Source of the DNA: Lujinxingiaceae bacterium
Lineage (GTDB): Bacteria; Myxococcota_A; Bradymonadia; Bradymonadales; Bradymonadaceae
Direction of reading: 5' to 3'
Length of the DNA: 57,622 bases
Assembly: GCA_013697635.1 (NCBI GenBank)
Contig: JACCWM010000189.1
Coordinates: 1 to 57,622 of the forward strand
Position 1 is the stretch's first letter; each line of letters opens with the position of its first letter. This document shows positions 1-8,471 of this stretch, in pieces. The position numbers were made by a program, and so were the translations under genes. The notes under the pieces are model-generated. The model saw only the letters and a program-made list of their open reading frames with translations, searched no databases and had not been told where the DNA came from.

Positions 1-1218
1 GCCGCCGACGAGGCGATTCAGGAGCAGCTGCTCACGATCTATGCCAACATCGAAGCCTTAGAGCACGTCAAGGTGAGCGTTCGCTCGAGCGTGGTGCGCC
101 TTTCGGGCAAGGCCCTGAGCGCGGAGGCGCGCAACCAAGCCGGCGATTTAGCCACGCGCATGAGCGGCGTGCTCTTTGTCGACAACCATATCAGCGAGAC
201 CAGCGAGGTCGCCGACCGCATCTCGCCGACGATCGAGCGCATCGTCGATTTTATCGTCAAGTTCGCCGTGCGCATCCCGCTGTACGCCATCGCGCTGGTC
301 GTGATCGTGCTCTTCTGGCAGCTCGCGCGCTTTTTGGTGCGCTGGGAGTGGCCCTTTGAGCGGCTGACGGGAAACGAGATGGTGCGCGCGATCATCAAGC
401 AGATCATACGCGCCGCGGTGTTTGTGGGCGGCTTGATCATCGCCCTCGATCTGCTCGACGCCACGGCGCTCGTTGGCGCGGTGGTCGGCACGGCCGGTGT
501 CATGGGTCTGGCGATAGGTTTTGCTTTCAAGGATATCGTGGAGAACTATCTGGCCAGCGTGATCTTGAGCGTGCGCCGACCCTTTGAGCCCCACGATCTG
601 GTCGAGGTCGACAAGTACCGCGGCAAGGTGGTGCGCATGACGACGCGCGACACGGTCTTGATGACCGCCGAGGGCAATCACGTGCGCATTCCCAACGCCG
701 TGGTCTTCAAGAGCGTGCTGTTCAACTTTACGCGCAATCCGCGCCGGCGCTTCGACTTTGCGGTGAGCGTGGGCACCGATGAGGATCTGCTCGAGGTGCA
801 GCTCGTGGGTCTGGCCGCGCTCAACGCGCTCGAGGGCGTGCTCGGTGATCCGGGTGCGCTGGCGCGCGTCGAGGAGCTGGGCGACTCGAGCGTGACCGTG
901 CGCTTTTTCGCCTGGGTCGACCAGCGCCAGACCGATCTGGGCAAGATGCGAAGCGAGGCGATTCGCCTGGTCAAGCTCTCGCTCGAGGCGGCCGAGGTGG
1001 ACATGCCGGCGCCGATCTACCGCATCGAGAGCCTGGCCCCTGGCGCGCTCAGTGCTGAGCCCAGACAAAAGTCCGAGGAGCGCACGCCCTATCAAACGGC
1101 CAAACACCTGGCCGTGGCCGTTCAGACGGTGCAAGACGTCACCGTCGACGACGACATCGATCGCCAGATCGACGAGGAGCAGCGCGATTTTCCCGAGAAA
1201 GATCTGCTCTTGAAGTAG
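1..1218 (+). CDS. BON-domain MscS-family mechanosensitive channel (5' end outside window)
   Basis: The frame is open from the first base, so the true start lies upstream; the GTG at 73 is internal. Translation begins with a BON-like segment (VRLSGKALSAEARNQAG). Two hydrophobic segments follow, then the pore-lining helix rich in Ala/Gly (ALVGAVVGTAGVMGLAIGFA). After FKDIVENYL comes the MscS beta domain with the family signature RIPNAVVFKS. MscS channels open under membrane tension and release solutes on hypo-osmotic shock; a BON domain would sit in the periplasm. About 400 residues are visible. The C-terminus is charged and variable. The gene converges on the minus-strand aminotransferase 13 bases downstream, with no clear terminator between. 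Confidence 0.9.
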   Translation, partial: AADEAIQEQLLTIYANIEALEHVKVSVRSSVVRLSGKALSAEARNQAGDLATRMSGVLFVDNHISETSEVADRISPTIERIVDFIVKFAVRIPLYAIALVVIVLFWQLARFLVRWEWPFERLTGNEMVRAIIKQIIRAAVFVGGLIIALDLLDATALVGAVVGTAGVMGLAIGFAFKDIVENYLASVILSVRRPFEPHDLVEVDKYRGKVVRMTTRDTVLMTAEGNHVRIPNAVVFKSVLFNFTRNPRRRFDFAVSVGTDEDLLEVQLVGLAALNALEGVLGDPGALARVEELGDSSVTVRFFAWVDQRQTDLGKMRSEAIRLVKLSLEAAEVDMPAPIYRIESLAPGALSAEPRQKSEERTPYQTAKHLAVAVQTVQDVTVDDDIDRQIDEEQRDFPEKDLLLK

Positions 1219-1231
1219 GCCCGGCCGCGGC

Positions 1232-2989
1232 TCAGCCCGGCAGACGCAGCGGGCTGGAGACACCCTGGGCACAGGCGCCGCCCTGGAGCTCCTCGAGCGC
1301 CTCGGTGGGCATGGTAAACCAGCGCAAGCACTGGAAATCGGCCGAAAGGGGCGGGTCGTTGGCCACGCTTGTGGCAAAGGTCTCGGCGGCGCGCTCGAAG
1401 ATCTGGCGCGCCTCGGCCAGGTAATCGAGCAGCGCCGATTCGGGCTCGGTGGCGTGGCGAACGCGGTACTGCAACTTGCCGGTGGTGTAGCGCAGATCGC
1501 TCAAGCTCAGGGCGGGATCGGGGCGGCCGCCGCGGTGGCGCCAGACGCCGCTGACCGGATCGAAGGCGTAGTGGGGCAAGAGCTTCCAGCCGTGGGTGGC
1601 GACCAGATCGACGGCCTCGACGAGAAACTCGAAGACCGTCTCGGAGATGAAATAATTGAAGTTGAGGCGCACCCAGCCGGGCTTGATGCCCTCGCAGCCG
1701 CGCACGATCTCGCGCTCGAACTCCTTGGAGGTGTCCAGATCGATGCCGAGCAGGCGGTGGCCGTAGGGCCCGGCGCACGAGCAGCCGCCGCGTGCCTGGA
1801 TTCCCAGCAGGTCGTTGAGCAGGGCGACGACAAAGTTGTGGTGCAGGTAATGCTCGCGGTGGCGAATGACCAACGAGACGATCGACAGGCGCCAGGCGTT
1901 GACGTTGCCCAAAATGCGCACGTTGGGGTTTTGACCCCAGCGCGCGATCGCCTGGCTGACAAAGGCGATCTCGCGCTCGCGGATCACGTCCTCGCCAACG
2001 GCGCGCTTGAGCTGAAAGACCAGGCCGGCGCGGATCGACTCGATGATAGCCGGCGTGCCGCCTTCCTCGCGGTGCACCGGGTCGTCGAGGTAGCGGTGCT
2101 CGGCCGTGTTGACGTAGGCCACCGTGCCGCCGCCGGGCACGCTGGGCACCTCGTTGGTGAACAGGCGGCGCTTGGCCACGAGCACGCCGGGCGTGCCCGG
2201 GCCGCCGATGAACTTGTGCGGCGACAAGAAAATCGCGTCCTTGTAGATGAGCTCGCCGTCTGTGCCCTCGTCGCGCATGTTCATCTCCATGCAGACATAA
2301 GGGCCGGCGGCGGCAAAGTCCCAAAACGAGAGCGCGCCGTGGCGGTGGAGCAGGGCGGCGGTATTTCGCGTATCGGAGCCGATGCCGGTGACGTTGGAGG
2401 CCGCCGAGAAGCTGCCGATCTTGAGCCGGCGTGCGCTGTAGCGCACCAGCTCGCGCTCGAGGTGGGCCAGGTCGATGCGCCCATCGCAGTCCTCGGAGAT
2501 CACGACCACGTCGGCGATCGATTCGCGCCAGGGAAGCTCATTGGAGTGGTGCTCATAGGGGCCAATGAAGACCACCGGGCGCTCCTCGGCGGGAATCTGC
2601 TCACCAAAGCCGTAGCGCGCGTCGAGCTCGTAGGGAATGCGCAAGTTGAGGATCTCGATCATCTTGTTGATCGCGCCCGTGGCGCCCGAGCCACAAAAGA
2701 TCACCACGTCGTCGTCGCCACCGCCGACGGCCTCTTTGATGATGCGCCGGGCGTCCTCGCGAAGCCGGGTGGTCTGCAGGCCCGTGCCCGATGTCTCGGT
2801 GTGGGTGTTGGCGTAGAGCGGCATCACCTCGTTTCGCAAAAAATCTTCGATAAACGACAGTGAGCGCCCCGATGCCGTGTAGTCGGCATAGGTGAGTCGG
2901 CGCGGGCCAAAGGGGCCGTCGAGCACGCGGTCGTCGCCGATGATCGACTCGCGGATGGTTTCGATCAGGCGCGGGCGGTGGTCTACCAT
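1232..2989 (-). CDS. Class V (cysteine desulfurase-like) PLP aminotransferase
   Basis: 585-residue PLP-dependent enzyme of the class V fold. Visible family features are a Gly-rich cofactor-binding stretch (FCGSGATGAINKM, about 98-110), EHHSN (about 146-150), an Asp in FWDFAAAGP (D224) and the Schiff-base lysine in SPHKFIGGPGTPG (K259). A later CSCAGPYGHRLLG segment carries cysteines. It is longer than typical NifS/SufS (about 400), with about 150 extra C-terminal residues of unclear role, so cysteine desulfurase activity is not assured; it may be a related lyase or transferase. The ATG at 2989 has GGAG five bases upstream on the minus strand. It stands alone, convergent with the MscS gene. 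Confidence 0.85.
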   Translation of the reverse strand: MVDHRPRLIETIRESIIGDDRVLDGPFGPRRLTYADYTASGRSLSFIEDFLRNEVMPLYANTHTETSGTGLQTTRLREDARRIIKEAVGGGDDDVVIFCGSGATGAINKMIEILNLRIPYELDARYGFGEQIPAEERPVVFIGPYEHHSNELPWRESIADVVVISEDCDGRIDLAHLERELVRYSARRLKIGSFSAASNVTGIGSDTRNTAALLHRHGALSFWDFAAAGPYVCMEMNMRDEGTDGELIYKDAIFLSPHKFIGGPGTPGVLVAKRRLFTNEVPSVPGGGTVAYVNTAEHRYLDDPVHREEGGTPAIIESIRAGLVFQLKRAVGEDVIREREIAFVSQAIARWGQNPNVRILGNVNAWRLSIVSLVIRHREHYLHHNFVVALLNDLLGIQARGGCSCAGPYGHRLLGIDLDTSKEFEREIVRGCEGIKPGWVRLNFNYFISETVFEFLVEAVDLVATHGWKLLPHYAFDPVSGVWRHRGGRPDPALSLSDLRYTTGKLQYRVRHATEPESALLDYLAEARQIFERAAETFATSVANDPPLSADFQCLRWFTMPTEALEELQGGACAQGVSSPLRLPG

Positions 2990-3165
2990 TCAAGCTCCAT
3001 GGGGGTCAGGTCAGTGGCAAGCACAGACTGCCGGCACGAGCGCCGCTGCACTCGGATGAGCGTAGGTGCAGCCTAACCGATGGCGAGCAAAACCTCCATG
3101 CCCTTTGGCATGCGAGCCAGGCGCAACACAGCCTGGCCAGGAGGCGGGGTAAAAATCCTTATTTA

Positions 3166-3193
3166 TTGCCATGTTGTTTCGATAGGCTATATT
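3166..3193 (+). promoter_or_regulatory. Candidate sigma-70 promoter for the barrel/S41 pair
   Basis: TTGCCA (3166-3171) and TATATT (3188-3193) are separated by 16 bases in an AT-rich stretch about 80 bases before the next gene. The sequence match is the only evidence. Confidence 0.4.
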
Positions 3194-3271
3194 CGCACTA
3201 TAACGAATTATCGAGTCGTACCGCGCCGTCTGATCCGGTTTTGCAGCCTCTTCTGCATGGAGGAAATCGCC

Positions 3272-4150
3272 GTGACCGAGATGCTCATCGATCGACTATA
3301 CCCTGGCCGAAGGCGCGCTTCGCACATGGTCGTGCGCCTGGTCTTGGCGGCGTTGGCCGGCCTGCTCGTCGCGGTCTATGCCGGCAATCTGTGCGCTCAG
3401 CCGCTCGAGGTGCCTCGCCACGCGTTCACCGTTGGCGCCGGCTTAGAGTATCTGGGCAGCCGCGACGACATCGGCTCGCCGCTTCGCTACGAGGGCATGG
3501 GCTTTCCACTGCGCCTGGCCTACAGCGGGCAGGCGCACTTGAACCACTTTCACGAGTTCAACGCTGCTTTTAGTTTCACGGGCTTCAATGCCTCGCATCT
3601 GCGCGCGGCGATAGCCGACGAGCAAAGCCACATTGCCGAGACGGCGTTCGTCAACGTGGCCTACGGCCAGTTCTTTCGCTTGAGCTCGACGCGCATTGGA
3701 CGGCTGTTTTTGGGTCCGCAGCTGCGCAGCCTGGTCTTCTTTCGAAGCTACCAGTACGAGCCCAATCAAATCGGCAGCGTCGAGGTCTGGGACGCGGTGA
3801 CGTCGTTGGATCTGGCCGCAAGGCTTCGCCATCGTATCGGGCGCCACCACCACTTCGACCTTGGCATCGGGCTGCCGCTCTTGGCCTACGTCTTGCGCCC
3901 GGGCTATGCGGTGCGTGGCGATGAGCGCGTGCGCATGGTCTACCACCGCCTCGAGGTGTTCACCTCCGGGCGATTTGCGACCTGGAACACGCTTCAGATG
4001 GTGAACACGACCCTGCAGTATGGATTTCAATTTGCAGCCAACTGGCGCGTCGACGCGACCCACAATTTTTCGCTGTTTCACTACAGCGAGCCGTTGACCA
4101 CGCGTGGCATGAACCATCGCTTGACAGTTGGTGTGTCGTTTTTGTTTTAG
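3272..4150 (+). CDS. Outer-membrane barrel-like envelope protein
   Basis: About 292 residues. The frame is open from 3080, but GGAGG at 3259-3263 lies eight bases before the GTG at 3272, so I choose that start; ATGs at 3281 and 3326 are alternatives. A hydrophobic signal segment (VVRLVLAALAGLLVAVYAG) ends near CAQP. The mature part alternates aromatic and polar residues (FTVGAGLEYLG, LRLAYSGQ, LTVGVSFLF) and ends in Phe, as outer-membrane barrels do. No specific family recognised. The S41 protease lipoprotein follows 18 bases later, so the two are probably one transcript. Confidence 0.65.
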   Translation: MTEMLIDRLYPGRRRASHMVVRLVLAALAGLLVAVYAGNLCAQPLEVPRHAFTVGAGLEYLGSRDDIGSPLRYEGMGFPLRLAYSGQAHLNHFHEFNAAFSFTGFNASHLRAAIADEQSHIAETAFVNVAYGQFFRLSSTRIGRLFLGPQLRSLVFFRSYQYEPNQIGSVEVWDAVTSLDLAARLRHRIGRHHHFDLGIGLPLLAYVLRPGYAVRGDERVRMVYHRLEVFTSGRFATWNTLQMVNTTLQYGFQFAANWRVDATHNFSLFHYSEPLTTRGMNHRLTVGVSFLF

Positions 4151-4168
4151 CCCCATGGAGGGCACTCG

Positions 4169-5245
4169 ATGCAATGCTCAAAGCTTGCCCGACGCAGTGC
4201 GCTTGCGCTGCTTATATTGTTGATGGCATCGATGTCGGCCTGTGCGGATTGGTTTATCGGAGGCGATCCGCAGGACGACCCGGAGACCAATTTCGAGATA
4301 TTCTGGCAGACCTTCGATCGCCACTATTCCCACTTCGAGCTCAAGAATATCGACTGGCACGGCGTCTATGCGCACTACCGCCCGCTGGTTGGGCCACAGA
4401 CCAGCGACGACGAGCTCTTCACGATCTTTAGTGAGATGATCTCCACGCTCAACGATGGCCACGTCTATCTGGCGACATCAACGGGGCGCTTCTACTCGGA
4501 CGGCTACAGCCGGGGGGCGGCGCGCAATTTCAACCGCGAGCACGTGCGAACGACCTATTTGACCGAGGCCGACCGTGTCGTCGGTGAAGGCAACATCATC
4601 TATGGCTGGGCGGCGCCCGAGATCGGCTATATCCGCATCGCCTCGCTCTCCGGGGGCGCCGGCTACGGCCAGGACGTGCGCGGCTGGATTACGGACATGG
4701 ACATCCCGCTGAGACGCTTTGCCAGCGCCCAGGGCATCATCATCGATCTGCGCAACAACAGCGGCGGTCGCGCGTTTAACTCGCAGTATCTGGCCGGGCG
4801 CTTTGCCACGGACCGACGCCCGTTTATTGTCACTTCCAGTCGCAACGGCCCGGGCTACGGCGATTTCAGCGCCGAGAACCACTGGTTTGTCGAGCCCACC
4901 GGCGCCAGCCAGTTCACCGGCCCGGTGGTCGTGTTGACCAACCGCTTCAGCTTCAGCGCGGCCGAGTGGATGACCCTCGCGCTTCGCCAGTACCCCCATG
5001 TCACCCACATGGGCACCAACTCCGGCGGCGGCCTCTCGATGTTCTTGCCCCGCGAGTTGCCCAACGGCTGGACCTTTACCGTCTCCGTACAGGACACACG
5101 CTGCATCGATGGCTACAGCTACGAGATCGTCGGCGTCGAGCCCGACGTCCACGTCGAGATCGCAGACCAGGACGCCAAGCGCGAGCGCGACACGATCATG
5201 GACACCGCGATTCGCGACATCAGGGCGCGCGCCGCGCGCCCGTGA
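4169..5245 (+). CDS. S41-family (C-terminal processing-like) protease lipoprotein
   Basis: 358 residues. The N-terminus is a lipoprotein signal ending in MSAC, so the protein is probably membrane-anchored in the envelope. The S41 core is visible: IIIDLRNNSGGRA (about 190-202) and the nucleophile region RFSFSAAEW, with the likely catalytic Ser at 263, followed by GTNSGGGLS. No N-terminal PDZ domain is evident, which resembles tricorn-core type S41 enzymes more than classic CtpA. GGAGG seven bases before the ATG supports the start. It follows the barrel protein by 18 bases; the pairing hints that it processes envelope substrates, which is inference. Confidence 0.85.
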   Translation: MQCSKLARRSALALLILLMASMSACADWFIGGDPQDDPETNFEIFWQTFDRHYSHFELKNIDWHGVYAHYRPLVGPQTSDDELFTIFSEMISTLNDGHVYLATSTGRFYSDGYSRGAARNFNREHVRTTYLTEADRVVGEGNIIYGWAAPEIGYIRIASLSGGAGYGQDVRGWITDMDIPLRRFASAQGIIIDLRNNSGGRAFNSQYLAGRFATDRRPFIVTSSRNGPGYGDFSAENHWFVEPTGASQFTGPVVVLTNRFSFSAAEWMTLALRQYPHVTHMGTNSGGGLSMFLPRELPNGWTFTVSVQDTRCIDGYSYEIVGVEPDVHVEIADQDAKRERDTIMDTAIRDIRARAARP

Positions 5246-5246
5246 G

Positions 5247-5263
5247 CCTGCCTTGCAGGTTTT
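5247..5263 (+). terminator. Weak hairpin plus T4 after the S41 gene
   Basis: CCTGC-CTT-GCAGG followed by TTTT lies directly after the stop codon, in the convergent gap with the next minus-strand gene. The stem is only five pairs with a three-base loop, so termination is uncertain. Confidence 0.3.
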
Positions 5264-6119
5264 AGGGGCCGCCGCGAACCGAGACGCCCAGGCCAAAGCT
5301 CCAGCCGGCTGCGCTGTTGCGCGAGTAGGGCGTCCAGTAGGCGTCGGCCTCCATGGCGATGAAGTGGTTGAGCGGGATGAACAGCGAGGGGCCGACCGTG
5401 ACATAGCTCTTGCTGACGGTGTCCTCTTGGAGCGCCATCAAGCCGGAGGTGTTGAGCGAGATGATCGCGCGATCGTCAAAGAGCCAGTAGCCGGCCTGGG
5501 CGGCGAAGACCAGACCGTCGGAGAAGGGGCCGCGGGCGGTGTCGGAGAGCGTCAGGGAGGTGCGGTGCTGGTAGCCGACGTCGGCAAAAAAGAAGAGCGG
5601 GATGGTGTTGAATCCGGCGCCAGCGCTGAGCCAGGCCGTGAGGTCGAGCTGGGCGTCGCCGCGCGCGGGGGTTTGCAGGGCATTGGGGCCGCTGATGTCG
5701 CCCGAATAGAGCGGGATCTTGGCGTCGAGGCGAACGGCCGTGGGAAAGGCGAGCTTGAGCGGGCTTGCCTGGATGCCGAGCATGGCATCGCCAAAGCCGC
5801 GATCGGAGTAGACCTCGCCACCGAGCTGATTTTGGGCGACGACGAAGGGCAAGTAGCCATGGATGTGCAGGCCGTTCATCAGGCCGAATTCGCCGTAGAG
5901 ATAGGTCGTGGCGCTGAAATAGTCCGTGCCGGCGACCAGTTCGCCATCGGCGTTGCGAAAGGCGTCGGCCATGTAGAAGCTCTCGCCGAACTTGACGTAG
6001 AACTCCCCGCTGGATTTGGTCCAGGGGCCGGCCGATGCCGTGGGGACCTGGGTGGCGAGCGTGGCGGGCAGGGCGAACAAAAGGGCCAGCGCTGCAAAAC
6101 GAAGCTGGTTACGGTTCAT
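5262..6119 (-). CDS. Secreted outer-membrane barrel-like protein
   Basis: 285 residues from the ATG at 6119 (MNRNQLRF), which precedes a clear signal peptide (ALALLFALPATLA...ASAG). The frame extends further upstream, but that would overlap the amidohydrolase gene, whose stop is 55 bases before this start. The mature chain has alternating aromatic strands (YVKFGESFYMADAF, TTYLYGEFGL, SFGLGVSVR) like outer-membrane transport or barrel proteins of the phenol-degradation-protein-meta type. It is probably co-transcribed with the amidohydrolase lipoprotein, suggesting an uptake or export partner. Function not assigned. Confidence 0.65.
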   Translation of the reverse strand: MNRNQLRFAALALLFALPATLATQVPTASAGPWTKSSGEFYVKFGESFYMADAFRNADGELVAGTDYFSATTYLYGEFGLMNGLHIHGYLPFVVAQNQLGGEVYSDRGFGDAMLGIQASPLKLAFPTAVRLDAKIPLYSGDISGPNALQTPARGDAQLDLTAWLSAGAGFNTIPLFFFADVGYQHRTSLTLSDTARGPFSDGLVFAAQAGYWLFDDRAIISLNTSGLMALQEDTVSKSYVTVGPSLFIPLNHFIAMEADAYWTPYSRNSAAGWSFGLGVSVRGGP

Positions 6120-6174
6120 GAACGATCTTGGGAGGCGGTTGAAATCAGCCCCCGCTTCAATGCGGGGTCCACTC

Positions 6175-7986
6175 TCAATTATCGCAAATGGCCAGTTCGA
6201 GCAACTCATCTCCGCGCTTGTATTGCTCGCAGGTCTGGGCAACGCACTTGTTGGCGATGCAGCGAAGCGAGTTGTCGCACTCCGAGCTGTTCACGCAGGT
6301 CGGCGCGTTGGGGGCGTCGCAGCCTTCGGTGGGGTAGCCGATACCCTCGAGAATATTGAAGAGCTGGGTGCGGATGTCGTCGAGCTTCTCGTCTTTTCGG
6401 GCCGTGGCGCCGGGCGACTCCTGAACGCAGATGAACTTGGGCTTGCCGCAGGCGTCGAAGTCCTCGCAGTACTCGTTGACGGCGGCGCTTTGCATCAGAT
6501 TGGCGTCGCCGTACATGCCCTTGCCATCGACAAATACCAGGCGCACGTCCTGGGTGCGGCTGTCAACGACGGCCGCATAGGGGTCGTCGCCGCGGCGGCC
6601 GAAGACGGCGATGTCGGCGCGAAAGCCCGGCTCGAGGCGGCCCAGGTGGGCCTCGAGGCCCACGACGATCGCGCCATCGCTTGTGGCCATCTGCCACAGA
6701 CGCTTGGAGGTGAGGATGCCGACGTTCTCGGTCTCGGCCCAACTTCTGGCAAAGCGCAGCTCCGCGAGCATGTCGGGCTCGCCGGAGACGGTCCAATCCG
6801 GGCCGATGCCCGTGACGATCTCGGCGTTGAGGATGCGCTCGATGGGCGAGGTCGTGCCGTAGAGCACCATCTGGCTCGAGGGCGACCAGACGATCTTGGC
6901 GTTGCTCATCTGCGTCTCGTCGAGCTGGGCGTCGGTCATGACCATCGAATGGATCAGGATTGAGGTGTGGTTGAGCAGCGAGAGTCCCTGGTGGCGAGCA
7001 ACGTTGGTGCGCTCGTCGCGACCGGCAAAGGAGTCGAACTCGAGCAGCACGTTGTTGTCGGCCAGGCCCTCGGTCATGTGAACGGCAAAACGGGTGACCG
7101 GATTGACCTCGGCTTCAAAGCGCGAGATGTAGTTTTCGGCCTGAGCGGTGGTGATGTCGCGCACCGAGCCGATCGCTGTGGCCATGTGGTTGTGGCCCAG
7201 ACCGTGGTAGTGGTCGGCGTTTCGAATACCCCAGTTGACGCAGGCCTGTTGGAAGGATTGGCCTTGCATGGTGGTCGTTGCGTGAATCAGCGAGCGCAGC
7301 TCACCCCACTTGCCTGCCGGACAATAGTGCGAGCCTGTGCTACGGCGCTTGGCATAGGGGCGCACGTGGTCCTCGTAGGCGGCTTCGTCGGCCCACTGGT
7401 AGCGGTTGTTGAAGAATCGATAAGGATTGGGAAACCACTGGGGCAAAAAATTGTAGCCCAGGTGGTTGTGGCCATCGATTAGCCCCGGTGAGATGACGCC
7501 GTTGGTGTTGATCCAGGTGGCGTCGTTGGCGTCGGGATGGCCGGTGCAATCCGCGGCGACGCAGACGATTGTTGTGCCTTTGAAGAGCACCTCGCCCGGA
7601 TCAATTACCCGATCGGGCGCCAAAACAATGCCCCGCAGCAGCATGCCGCCTTTGGCCACGCCGACGCGCAGCACGGTCGCTGGAGCCGAGGGCAGCGTGT
7701 GGTCATTGCCAGCATCGGGAAGGTTCGGATCGGCGTCGGGATGGTCTGGGTCGGCGTCGGGATGGTCTGGGTCGGCGTCGGGATCGATTGGGTCGGCATC
7801 CGGGTCAACGACGACGTCGTCGCCGGGGATGTAGCCATCGGGCGCGTCGAATTCGATGTCTTCACCGGCGTCGATCCCTCCAGTGTCTGCGCGACTGCGC
7901 GACGGGTCCGAGGTACTACAACCTGCAAGCAACGATGCCGAAACAAACACCAATAGTGTGAACCAAACGCCCGAAATCCTTGTCAT
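6175..7986 (-). CDS. Amidohydrolase-superfamily lipoprotein
   Basis: 603 residues. Signal peptide with lipobox LLAGC (C23), then an Asp/Pro-rich linker (about 60-92) built of repeated DPDHPDA units. The metal-dependent hydrolase domain follows, with the metal-binding HxH in DGHNHLGYN (H173, H175), a later NHTSILIHS histidine region and GIGPDW, where the catalytic Asp normally lies. The last 80 residues are Cys-rich (CDAPNAPTCVNSSECDN...), as in many myxobacterial secreted proteins. It probably hydrolyses a cyclic amide or related substrate at the outer membrane; the substrate is unknown. GGAGG six bases before the ATG fixes the start. First gene of a two-gene minus-strand unit. Confidence 0.85.
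   Translation of the reverse strand: MTRISGVWFTLLVFVSASLLAGCSTSDPSRSRADTGGIDAGEDIEFDAPDGYIPGDDVVVDPDADPIDPDADPDHPDADPDHPDADPNLPDAGNDHTLPSAPATVLRVGVAKGGMLLRGIVLAPDRVIDPGEVLFKGTTIVCVAADCTGHPDANDATWINTNGVISPGLIDGHNHLGYNFLPQWFPNPYRFFNNRYQWADEAAYEDHVRPYAKRRSTGSHYCPAGKWGELRSLIHATTTMQGQSFQQACVNWGIRNADHYHGLGHNHMATAIGSVRDITTAQAENYISRFEAEVNPVTRFAVHMTEGLADNNVLLEFDSFAGRDERTNVARHQGLSLLNHTSILIHSMVMTDAQLDETQMSNAKIVWSPSSQMVLYGTTSPIERILNAEIVTGIGPDWTVSGEPDMLAELRFARSWAETENVGILTSKRLWQMATSDGAIVVGLEAHLGRLEPGFRADIAVFGRRGDDPYAAVVDSRTQDVRLVFVDGKGMYGDANLMQSAAVNEYCEDFDACGKPKFICVQESPGATARKDEKLDDIRTQLFNILEGIGYPTEGCDAPNAPTCVNSSECDNSLRCIANKCVAQTCEQYKRGDELLELAICDN
7711..7806 (-). repeat. 18-base in-gene repeat encoding Asp-Pro linker
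   Basis: Within the amidohydrolase gene, near-identical 18-base units (on the plus strand GGATGGTCTGGGTCGGCG) recur head to tail and give the DPDHPDADP linker between lipid anchor and catalytic domain. The number of units is likely to vary by slippage. Confidence 0.75.
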
Positions 7987-8244
7987 CCATTACCTCCGTT
8001 GGGGGAAGTCTAGCGACATTGGCCGCAAATTATAAGGTCTTTCGTCATTTGAGTGGCCCAAGGCCTCTGAGGCAGTGAATTTAGCGCTCATTTGGCAGGC
8101 CTGCTTCTCATGGCCAGCGAGGTGATTAGTCTCTGGAGTCAGACAACGACCATCACACTTGCCCGCTCATTGCGGCCATGCACAGCTTATGCGTCAGGGC
8201 TCTGCTCGAGCCCTGAGCACCTGCCTGCGATCGAGGATCCCCTG

Positions 8245-8463
8245 GTGAATCACCGAAGCATTTTGATCGCCGCCGCGCTGAGCGCGAGCGCGCTTTTAGT
8301 GTGCGCCCCGACGGCCCACGCCGCAGCTCCGCTGTTCGGTCCTGAGGCCTCGTCATCAGCTGCGGGCTGCATGGATGAGCCGGCTGACGCCGGTAACACG
8401 GTCGCCGTGGCGATGACCGTCGGTTTTTTGACCCTGTGGCGGCGCCGGGTTCGCCAAAGATAG
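8245..8463 (+). CDS. Tiny secreted protein with MYXO-CTERM-like tail
   Basis: 72 residues from the GTG at 8245; GAGGA at 8233-8237 is seven bases upstream, so this start is better than 8092. The protein is almost entirely sorting signals: an N-terminal signal peptide (SILIAAALSASALLVCA...AHAAA), about 15 residues of mature sequence, a Gly-Cys (SAAGCMDEPA), then a hydrophobic segment (TVAVAMTVGFLTLW) and an Arg cluster (RRRVRQR). Gly-Cys, membrane helix and Arg-rich end match the MYXO-CTERM sorting layout. Function unknown. It could be a remnant of a longer secreted protein. It converges on the penicillin-binding protein gene. Confidence 0.55.
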   Translation: MNHRSILIAAALSASALLVCAPTAHAAAPLFGPEASSSAAGCMDEPADAGNTVAVAMTVGFLTLWRRRVRQR

Positions 8464-8471
8464 CCGACTGG

